Shown in pieces: positions 19,207 to 25,568 of a stretch of DNA of 64,000 nt. The stretch covers positions 5,318,001 to 5,382,000 of the forward strand of contig NC_004463.1 of the NCBI RefSeq assembly GCF_000011365.1, given 5' to 3'. The translations under genes and the position numbers were made by a program. The number at the start of each line of letters is the position of its first letter. The first letter of the stretch is position 1. Below the pieces are notes generated by a model. It did not search any database. It had not been told where the DNA came from and saw nothing but the letters and a program-made list of their open reading frames with translations. This stretch comes from Bradyrhizobium diazoefficiens USDA 110. GTDB taxonomy: Bacteria; Pseudomonadota; Alphaproteobacteria; Rhizobiales; Xanthobacteraceae.

Positions 19207-19910
19207 GCCAGCCACCGCAGCCCGTAATAGACCTCGGCCGCCACATGCACCGCCAGCAGCGCATACATGACGATCGCCGCCATGACATGCAGCCCGATCC
19301 ACTTCAGGAAGATCTTCTTGATTGCTTCGCTGGATCCGATAGCCGATTCGAGATCGGAAATACCATCGACGAGTTGCAGCAGGGGCACATTCGGCAACGT
19401 CGATGCAGGCACGGCGTCCCCCTCACGGACCACACGATCGGGCGACGACATCGCCGACGCAATGTGCTCATAGGCCGACCTCAAGGTCGCCAGATGCGAT
19501 TGCTGCTGGCGCAGCTCCATCGCGGTTTGCGGCAGGTAGTACCGCCCGACAAATCCGGTGACGACAACGATCAGCATGCTGGTCACCAGGGCAATCCCAA
19601 GCGGACTTTGAAACTTGTGACCGGTATGCAGAAGCGCGAAGAATGCTGCGACGATTCCGGCATAGGCGTGAAACGCCAGGAGCGTCGGCATCGACACGCC
19701 TCGCGTGACCAGGACCTTCAAACCCACGCTGTATTTCGTCATCGGATACACGAGAAGGAGAACCATCAGCACGGCCGCACCGGCCCCGAGGACAAAGCCC
19801 GCCAGGCTTCCTGCGAACCGGCTGTCGGAGTGCAGCAGGAAAGCCGGCACCAGCAGCAACAGGGCCGCCAGAACGACGTCGGCGATCAGGCGCTCTCTCC
19901 CATCCATCAT
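19203..19910 (-). CDS. Membrane cytochrome b-like subunit with two His pairs
   Basis: A 235-residue inner-membrane protein with about five hydrophobic helices (roughly 8-27, 33-56, 73-93, 100-122, 202-228) and a soluble loop (about 125-195). Four His residues lie in helices as two pairs, H81/H95 and H208/H222. Each pair is 14 residues apart, the spacing by which diheme b-type cytochromes hold one haem near each face of the membrane. H98 is an additional candidate. It resembles ferric-reductase or formate-dehydrogenase-gamma-like membrane cytochromes in size and layout, but I cannot name the family. The gene begins one base after the flavoprotein stop and overlaps the heptahaem cytochrome gene, placing it physically and probably functionally between them. 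Confidence 0.75.
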   Translation of the reverse strand: MMDGRERLIADVVLAALLLLVPAFLLHSDSRFAGSLAGFVLGAGAAVLMVLLLVYPMTKYSVGLKVLVTRGVSMPTLLAFHAYAGIVAAFFALLHTGHKFQSPLGIALVTSMLIVVVTGFVGRYYLPQTAMELRQQQSHLATLRSAYEHIASAMSSPDRVVREGDAVPASTLPNVPLLQLVDGISDLESAIGSSEAIKKIFLKWIGLHVMAAIVMYALLAVHVAAEVYYGLRWLA

Positions 19911-19911
19911 G

Positions 19912-21861
19912 TCAGGCCTCGACGACCAGATCTCCGACCGATCTCGCCTGGCAGGCCAGGATGAGACCGTTCGCCTTATCGTCTGCGGTCAAGGCGTCCT
20001 GGACCTCCATCGTGACGTTTCCTTGCAACAGATGCGTCTTGCAGACGCCGCAGACCCCGACCCGACAGGAATAATCGATCGAAACGCCCGCGCTCTCGGC
20101 CACCTCCAGGACGCTCTTGTCCGGAGGCAGCGCCACAACCTTATCGGATGTCGCAAAGCGAATGGTGGCTGTTGCAGGACCGACTGTCGCAGCCCCTCGA
20201 TTGCTCGCCTCGGCGGCCGGCATTTGCGCTTCGGCCGCGACCTTGCCGGGAGGTGGAACGGCGCCGCGGGCCGGCCCAAAGGCCTCCGTCTTGATCTGCT
20301 CGCGCGGCACGCCGAGCCCGATCAACGTCTTTCTGAGCGCGTCCATCATTCCGGGCGGACCGCACAGGTGAACGCGTCGTCTGGCGAGATCGGGCACAGC
20401 CTGCGTCAGGAACTCGGCCGTGATCTGCCCCTCGCTTCCCATCCACGACGTGCCCGCGGCCCGCACCATCGTGGCCGCGACGTGCAGATTGCTCATCCTG
20501 CGCTGAAGATATTCCAGCTCGTCCCGGAAAATGAATTGCTCGGTCGTCTGCGCGCCATAGACGAGGTAGATCTGGCCGGGCCATGCAATATCCGAGAGAT
20601 ACCGGATCGCCGCCATCAGCGGCGTGATACCGACCCCGCCACCGATCAGGACGACGCTGTCGGCTTCCACGCCCGTGAATGTAAAGGCGCCTGAGGGGCC
20701 CGCCACTTCAACGAGGTCTCCCTCCTTCAGGTGGCCATGCATGTAGTCGGACAGAAGCCCGCCGTCTTCGCGCTTGATCGTGGTCTCGACATAGGCGGTC
20801 TGGGCGGCGGACGATGCGATCGTGTAGGAACGCCTGACGGCCTGTCCGTCGATCTCGATGGCATAGGTCAGGAACTGTCCCGGCAGGAATGCAAACGGAA
20901 TCGCGCCGCCGTCTGGTGCTTGCAGACGGAAGGTCTTCACGTTCGGTGTCTCCTGATAGATCGCGCAGATCCTCAGCTTGCCCTTCCAGGAGCGGCTCGC
21001 CTCAACCCGCCGCGGATGGCGATCTGTCTCCTGGGAGGATGTCGCCTCGGGCTTGTCGTTCGGCACGCCGGCGGCCGGCGGGGACACGAGGGGCGCGGCA
21101 GCAGCCGGAGCGACCGCAGCGCGCGTCAGCCGGTCGACCAGCGCGTTCGCCCGGCGCATGCGCGCGAGGTAGACGGCAAGCATCGCGAGCGAGAACAGCA
21201 CCAGCAGCGCCATGGTCGTGACGTGAAACCAGGAGACCCCTGGCGTGCCGTCATCCGCATCCATGGCGCCGCGCTGAGGCAGGAGGTTCATCTGCGATTT
21301 GAACCAGGCCTGTGCGATTTGCTGCGGCGGCTTGCCCTCGTGCAGCGAGCGCAGCGCGACCACGCCACTCTGGACGGCGTTCAGGGATTCGCGAAGCCGA
21401 CGCGCCGCCTGATCCGCGGCAACGATGTCGCTCCCGGCAATGGCGTGCCGCAGATCCATCTCAGCACCCGCCAAGCGATCGGTCTCCGCGCTGATCCGCT
21501 CGCGCGCCTGGATCTCCAGATTGCTCCGCTGTTCGGCGGACAGCGACGGCATCTCCATCAATGCCGGATAAAACTCCTTGCGCGGCCGGCCCATCATGCC
21601 GTCCATTCCGCCCATCATCCCCGGCGTGGCGCCGCCGGGCGGCGCGCCGGCCGCACCGCCTGCGGAGCCGGACGCTGCGGGATGATGTGCGGCGTGGTCG
21701 TCCTCTGCCTGCGCCAGCTCCCAACCCTGAGCGACCTGCCCTGTCGGATGCGCGCGGCCGAGGCCGAAGTCCGATGCGAGCGCGGCATTCGCCACAAGCT
21801 GGCTCGTGAGGACGACGAGCGCAGACAGGCCGGCTCGACATCGAAGGGGCAGACCGAACAT
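19912..21861 (-). CDS. Fusion protein: secreted Met/His-rich domain, transmembrane helix, ferredoxin reductase and 2Fe-2S ferredoxin
   Basis: A 649-residue protein with an unusual order. Residues 1-29 are a signal peptide. Residues about 30-205 are predicted periplasmic, with HHPAASG and MMGGMDGMMG metal-ligand-rich stretches and then a helical region (LSAEQRSNLEIQARER, LRESLNAVQSGV) like Spy/CpxP proteins. There is one helix at about 212-236. Cytoplasmic residues 293-525 are a ferredoxin-NADP reductase module: FAD motif RSYT at 344-347, GGGVGITP at 407-414 and CGPPGMM at 500-506 for NAD(P). Residues about 565-649 are a plant-type 2Fe-2S ferredoxin with C599, C604, C607 and C637. It would pass electrons from NAD(P)H to the adjacent cytochrome b. 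It follows the Met-rich gene by 23 bases. Confidence 0.88.
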   Translation of the reverse strand: MFGLPLRCRAGLSALVVLTSQLVANAALASDFGLGRAHPTGQVAQGWELAQAEDDHAAHHPAASGSAGGAAGAPPGGATPGMMGGMDGMMGRPRKEFYPALMEMPSLSAEQRSNLEIQARERISAETDRLAGAEMDLRHAIAGSDIVAADQAARRLRESLNAVQSGVVALRSLHEGKPPQQIAQAWFKSQMNLLPQRGAMDADDGTPGVSWFHVTTMALLVLFSLAMLAVYLARMRRANALVDRLTRAAVAPAAAAPLVSPPAAGVPNDKPEATSSQETDRHPRRVEASRSWKGKLRICAIYQETPNVKTFRLQAPDGGAIPFAFLPGQFLTYAIEIDGQAVRRSYTIASSAAQTAYVETTIKREDGGLLSDYMHGHLKEGDLVEVAGPSGAFTFTGVEADSVVLIGGGVGITPLMAAIRYLSDIAWPGQIYLVYGAQTTEQFIFRDELEYLQRRMSNLHVAATMVRAAGTSWMGSEGQITAEFLTQAVPDLARRRVHLCGPPGMMDALRKTLIGLGVPREQIKTEAFGPARGAVPPPGKVAAEAQMPAAEASNRGAATVGPATATIRFATSDKVVALPPDKSVLEVAESAGVSIDYSCRVGVCGVCKTHLLQGNVTMEVQDALTADDKANGLILACQARSVGDLVVEA

Positions 21862-21884
21862 GATCTCGCTCTCGATTCCAGCGC

Positions 21885-22595
21885 TCAGAACGACGCAATC
21901 AGAGGCAGCAGGATCGTGTCTGCGGTCTGTTTCTGGCTCTCGTTCAACGACGCGTAGAGCCGCGTGAAGGCCACGCGAGCCGCCTTGAGCGCCTCCAGGC
22001 GCTCGGACAGGTGCCGCTCGTAATGCTCCAGACGGTCCGCGCTTCCCAGCCTGTCATCCATCGCGAGCATCTTGCGCGCATCCAGCAGGTGCTGCCGGCT
22101 CGACCGCAAGGCATCCGCCACATTATTCCAATCGGCAACCTGCTTGTCGCTGATCTGCAATTCCGCCTTCAGAAATGCGATCCGCCCTTCGAGCCGCTCG
22201 GTCACGTCCGCCGGGCCACTCATCGCGCCGTTGCTGCCAGACGAACTCATCTGGCCGCGCATCATCTTCTCCATCATTTGCATCATCTGCATCATGCCGG
22301 AATTGTCCTGGCAGCCGGCGCCCTGGCAGTCCCGCATCTGGCCTTGCGGCGGCATCTTCATCTTGTCGTCGTTCATCTGACCGCCGCTCATGTTCTGCGG
22401 CTGACCCGATGGCTGTCCCGTATTCATCTTGCCGCTGGAATCCGACGGTGCGGGCATCTTCGACATCTTGTCGTCGTCCATCATCGCGACGCGAGTCAGA
22501 TCGGTTGCAGCGACTGCGGACGACAGTCCACCCGGACCCAGCACGAGGGCGGCAAGGGCGGCTGCGCTCACGACAAATTTCTTCGGACGATTCAT
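21885..22595 (-). CDS. Secreted Met-rich Spy/CpxP-like protein
   Basis: A 236-residue protein with a signal peptide (MNRPKKF then an Ala/Leu-rich core, cleavage after about residue 29). Residues 36-125 are extremely rich in Met, Asp, Gly and Ser, including MMDDDKMSKMP, MNDDKMKMP and MMQMMQMMEKMM, with one Cys pair (C90, C95). The C-terminal half (about 130-236) is helical, with an LNESQKQ motif, the position where Spy/CpxP proteins have LTxxQ. The same helical pattern occurs in the periplasmic part of the downstream fusion protein. Methionine clusters of this kind bind Cu(I) in periplasmic copper proteins, so a copper role is plausible. ATG 22595 has GGAG at good spacing; ATG 22601 is also possible. 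Confidence 0.75.
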   Translation of the reverse strand: MNRPKKFVVSAAALAALVLGPGGLSSAVAATDLTRVAMMDDDKMSKMPAPSDSSGKMNTGQPSGQPQNMSGGQMNDDKMKMPPQGQMRDCQGAGCQDNSGMMQMMQMMEKMMRGQMSSSGSNGAMSGPADVTERLEGRIAFLKAELQISDKQVADWNNVADALRSSRQHLLDARKMLAMDDRLGSADRLEHYERHLSERLEALKAARVAFTRLYASLNESQKQTADTILLPLIASF

Positions 22596-22678
22596 GGTCA
22601 TTCTCCAGGGTTTGATTCGGATGGTCGTCTGCTCATCGATTTCGGCGATGAGGGCAGCGAGGTGCGGGTCAGGCCATA

Positions 22679-22707
22679 TAGACGCGACGCGCCGGAAACT
22701 CTTACGC
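22679..22707 (-). promoter_or_regulatory. Possible ECF-type promoter ahead of the redox operon
   Basis: On the minus strand GCGTAA (22707-22702) and CGTCTA (22684-22679) are 17 bases apart, about 84 bases before the Met-rich gene start. CGTCTA-like -10 elements are typical of ECF sigma factors. It lies just after the DUF1622 stop, where a promoter for the four-gene redox operon would be expected. I did not find the same pair ahead of the sigma gene, so the match could be chance. Confidence 0.3.
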
Positions 22708-22716
22708 ACGGAGGTG

Positions 22717-23130
22717 TCAAAGGCCGCTGCGTGCTGCATCGCTCACCTCCCTGTCATGCCTTCGCCACGGCCATCGCCCCTCGATTTCAATCTGGAGCGA
22801 GAAGCTCAGGAAGGTGCGGATCACGATGATCAAGGCCAGGATGCCGAGCCGGTCGAACGACGGCACGATCGCGACCATTCCGATGATGTCGGCGGCAATC
22901 AGGAATTCGAGGCCAAGCAGGATGCCGCGACCGAGGTTCGCGCGATAGGAACGAAATGCGTCTGCAGGCGCACCGCGCCGCATCTCGTTCAACGACCAGA
23001 CCGTTGCGGCAACCACGCCGCACACGATCACCACCACGCCAAGCAGCTCGATCGTCGATGCGGTCCAGTGCAGGCCATGCAGGATGACGCCCTGCACGTC
23101 CTCGGTGAAAACCAACTCGGAAGTTATCAT
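22717..23130 (-). CDS. DUF1622 membrane protein
   Basis: A 137-residue inner-membrane protein of the DUF1622 family, with three helices (about 27-47, 70-90, 95-115) and the conserved pattern RANLGRGILLGLEFLIAADI between the first two, quoted here at the 20-residue limit. The function of the family is unknown. Its start overlaps the stop of the OpgC-like gene by four bases (ATGA), so the two are translationally coupled. It ends 122 bases before the Met-rich gene on the same strand, so read-through into the redox operon is possible. Confidence 0.85.
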   Translation of the reverse strand: MITSELVFTEDVQGVILHGLHWTASTIELLGVVVIVCGVVAATVWSLNEMRRGAPADAFRSYRANLGRGILLGLEFLIAADIIGMVAIVPSFDRLGILALIIVIRTFLSFSLQIEIEGRWPWRRHDREVSDAARSGL

Positions 23131-24470
23131 TCGCCCGCCTCCCCGCCCTGCCCGGACGAGCGGCTTCTGTCCACGCCCTTCGACCAGGTCCGGTAGTAGG
23201 CAACGCCCGTCATGATCCAGAGGCCCGCGGCTCCAACGATGAGCTGAGCCGGGATTCCCTCCGATCCAAAATCAAGCAGGAAATGCGCGATGAACGAAAG
23301 GAAGAGACCGACGCAGAACACGGGCAAGGATTGCTGGCCACATCGAATCAACGGCTGCAGGAAAGGAGACTTCAGTCCCGGCCAATCGATCGGAACGAGC
23401 GAGACGACGATGAGCACCAGGCTCGCCAGATGAACGACCCGATAGGGGCTGAGATTGGTCTTGTCGTTCGGTACGAAGACGGCGACGAGTCCCTCGGGGA
23501 GGTAGCCCCTGAGCTCGGGAATTCGCTCGGCCAGTGTCATCACAAGCGCGAAGAGCAGAAAGCCGCCGCTCATGACAAGGAGCGTGCGGGACGACAGCAG
23601 CCAGCGACTTGCGGTCGCCCCTCCCAATGCCAGCCAGGCCCCGAATACGAAGAGCAGTTGCCAGGTAAACGGATTGAAATACCAGACCCCGGCCGGATAG
23701 GCGGGCAAGTTCCAGCCGTAATGGCGGGCGGCCAGATAGAGACCGAACGAGCTGATCATCACCGCGTTCCGCCATCGCAACATGAACCAGAGCACGACGG
23801 GAAACGCAGCCATCAGCACGATGTAGAGCGGCAGGACGTCGAGATTGAGCGGCTTGAACTTGAGGACCAGGCCTTGCGAGAGCGTCTCGACGGGAAAGTC
23901 CATCAGCGGCGCGACGTTGAACTGATCCATCAGGTGAAGGTCGTCGAACCTGTGCGCGAGGTAATGCACGGCGGTGAGATAGACGAAGAACAGCAGAAGG
24001 TGGGCGACATAGAGCTGCCATACTCGCCGCAGCAGCCGGGTTGCCCCGATGACGAAGCCACGCTCCATCATCATGGTGCCGAACACGAACGTCGCGGTGT
24101 AGCCGGAGATCAACACGAACAGATCGGCGCCGTCGCTGAAGCCGTAATTGCGCGTCGTGAACCAGACCAGCACCGAATTCGGAATGTGTCCGAGGAAGAT
24201 CAGCCAGTTCGCCAGACCGCGAAACAAATCCAGCCGGACATCGCGCCGGGGCTTGGCCAGCACCGATCTGATCGTGATCGTCTCCCAGAGCCGGCGGCGC
24301 AGCAGAAATGCAACTTGCAGCGGCCGACCGGCCACCTGGATCGTCTCGTCAATCAAGAGCGTGCTTCCCATTCTCGCGCGATGTTTGCGGATCGCAACCG
24401 CGCCGCGATGCTCTATCCACTCGCGAGCCGGCACGCTAGGTCGCGTCGTTGATGCCCTTTTGACGGACAT
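23127..24470 (-). CDS. OpgC-domain membrane protein
   Basis: An inner-membrane protein of about 447 residues and roughly ten helices, with the OpgC hallmark region RRDVRLDLFRGLANWLIF followed by GHIPNSVL, DGADLFVLISGYTATFV and a large hydrophobic core. OpgC proteins belong to the acyltransferase-3-like group, and the founding member succinylates osmoregulated periplasmic glucans. Many rhizobial paralogues exist, and their substrates are unknown. The N-terminal 75 residues are basic and poorly conserved, so the start is uncertain: ATG 24470 is given, with ATG 24488 and a later ATG near 24371 as alternatives. It heads the minus-strand run that leads into the redox cluster. Confidence 0.8.
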   Translation of the reverse strand: MSVKRASTTRPSVPAREWIEHRGAVAIRKHRARMGSTLLIDETIQVAGRPLQVAFLLRRRLWETITIRSVLAKPRRDVRLDLFRGLANWLIFLGHIPNSVLVWFTTRNYGFSDGADLFVLISGYTATFVFGTMMMERGFVIGATRLLRRVWQLYVAHLLLFFVYLTAVHYLAHRFDDLHLMDQFNVAPLMDFPVETLSQGLVLKFKPLNLDVLPLYIVLMAAFPVVLWFMLRWRNAVMISSFGLYLAARHYGWNLPAYPAGVWYFNPFTWQLLFVFGAWLALGGATASRWLLSSRTLLVMSGGFLLFALVMTLAERIPELRGYLPEGLVAVFVPNDKTNLSPYRVVHLASLVLIVVSLVPIDWPGLKSPFLQPLIRCGQQSLPVFCVGLFLSFIAHFLLDFGSEGIPAQLIVGAAGLWIMTGVAYYRTWSKGVDRSRSSGQGGEAGE

Positions 24471-24847
24471 CAAACTCGAGCGATGCACCGGCCAAATCTT
24501 TTTTTCGCGCGGTCTTGTAATGAGTTGAGACGCCTCTCGTCCTCAAGTCATTCGATCGACATCGGCTTCTTTCCAGCACCGCCTCTTACCGGCACTGCAA
24601 GTGATCGAGGGCACGACATGAAGCCATCGAATTCGCGAGATCGATGCAATTTTTTTCTGTAAGAAGATCGATGCTTCCCGTCGCCTGCTGCAACTCGACG
24701 ATCCACGCATCGGCGCACGCAAGTGCGCGCGTCGACATTTGATTTTGCTCAACCTAGACAATCGCGCTCCGGGTTTGGTTGCCTCTCAGTCAAGCCACCG
24801 GGACTTGATTGACACCAACTCGACAAGTTCAAACAGGAGAAACCAGA
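24471..24847. other. AT-richer intergenic region between divergent genes
   Basis: About 375 bases between the OpgC-like gene and the small secreted gene, which point away from each other. It is visibly richer in A and T (poly-T and TTTTTT tracts near 24498 and 24650) than the rest of the window and has no supported gene. Both promoters should lie here. A 72-codon minus-strand frame at 24543-24761 lacks a ribosome site and any family resemblance. Confidence 0.5.
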
Positions 24848-25111
24848 ATGAGTCACCGCAAGCTGATCGTCGCTGCCGCGATCATGTCGCTCGTCGCGTT
24901 GCCCGCCTTGGCGCAGACGAGCACGACCAACACCACCGATGAGAAGAACGGCCACCACTATTCGGGCGGGCCCAAGACCGAGGTCCCGCACCACATGGGC
25001 AAGAAAGAGAGCGATGGCGGATCGACCAGCGGATCGGGCGGCAGCCACCATTACGGCGGCGGACCGAAGACGGAAGTCCCGCATCACATGGGCCCGAAGA
25101 AGGAGCAATGA
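24848..25111 (+). CDS. Small secreted protein with two His-rich repeats
   Basis: An 87-residue protein with a clear signal peptide (cleavage after ALA at about 22). The mature part holds two near-identical segments, HHYSGGPKTEVPHHMGKKE (36-54) and HHYGGGPKTEVPHHMGPKKE (67-86), joined by a Gly/Ser linker. Within the 16-codon core the copies differ at seven synonymous codons but only one amino acid, so the peptide itself has been conserved since duplication. HHY and PHHMG offer metal ligands. AGGAG precedes the ATG at ideal spacing. I know no named family. It lies divergent to the OpgC/redox cluster. Confidence 0.8.
   Translation: MSHRKLIVAAAIMSLVALPALAQTSTTNTTDEKNGHHYSGGPKTEVPHHMGKKESDGGSTSGSGGSHHYGGGPKTEVPHHMGPKKEQ
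24953..25105 (+). repeat. Internal duplicated segment of the small secreted gene
   Basis: Two copies of about 57-60 bases, 24953-25009 and 25046-25105, encode the His-rich repeat. The DNA copies have diverged mainly at third codon positions. Confidence 0.85.
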
Positions 25112-25258
25112 CGATCGCGCTGTGATCTCGCGGCTTGCGAGCCGCGGGATCACCGCGAGCCCTATGTCCTAAGCTCGCAATTGATCAGACCCGTCGACTG
25201 AGATTTGAACTGATTGTAAGACGAGGTCCGTTCAACTCGTTCCAGGAAAGAGCGCAAG

Positions 25259-25495
25259 ATGGCTCAGATTTCCGGATATGTCGTGGTCACAGTTACCGGC
25301 TTGTCATCGGCCGGCACCGTCGCTGCGCCGGGCCTCAAGGTTGGAGATCGTGTCATCCAGGCCTCGTCACCCTCCCTCAATGGCAACGTGAACATCATCG
25401 AGGCCGTCGTTACGGTCGATGATCAATTGCAACAATTCACCGCTTTCGGTGCTTCGACAGCGGTCACATTCGAAATCCTGGCGCTCCGCCTTTGA
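25259..25495 (+). CDS. Small protein of unknown function
   Basis: A 78-residue protein beginning MAQISGYVVVTVTGLSSAG, rich in Val, Thr, Gly and Ser with alternating hydrophobic residues, so probably all-beta. It has no signal peptide and no cysteine. The phrase GLKVGDRVIQASSPSLNGN resembles surface-loop sequence of phage-tail-associated small proteins, but this likeness is too weak for a name. GGAAAG lies seven to eight bases before ATG 25259. A perfect hairpin follows the stop, so the gene is a complete monocistronic unit. Confidence 0.6.
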   Translation: MAQISGYVVVTVTGLSSAGTVAAPGLKVGDRVIQASSPSLNGNVNIIEAVVTVDDQLQQFTAFGASTAVTFEILALRL

Positions 25496-25516
25496 CACGC
25501 CAGCCTCAAAACGAAT

Positions 25517-25548
25517 TCGCCCGGGAGCGGTCATCCGCTCCCGGGCGA
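25517..25548. terminator. Perfect 14-bp hairpin between convergent genes
   Basis: TCGCCCGGGAGCGG (25517-25530), loop TCAT, then CCGCTCCCGGGCGA (25535-25548): a perfect 14-base-pair stem, followed by only a short T-run. It lies between the stops of the 78-residue orphan and the convergent protease gene and can serve as a terminator for both strands. Confidence 0.85.
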
Positions 25549-25568
25549 TTATCTGGACGTCGCAGGAT

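Noticed and set aside
17810..19288. A single long minus-strand frame joining the His-rich protein to upstream sequence
   Set aside because: Its upstream two thirds read the heptahaem cytochrome gene out of frame; only the part from 18223 looks like a protein with an anchor and ligand-rich loop.
19705..21957. Long plus-strand frames across the flavoprotein fusion gene
   Set aside because: Antisense to a protein with complete FAD, NAD(P) and 2Fe-2S motifs; no family resemblance.
24471..24847. GTAAGAG string upstream of the OpgC-like gene as a second ECF promoter
   Set aside because: No CGTCTA-type -10 at suitable spacing, so the resemblance to the 22679-22707 candidate is partial and may be chance.
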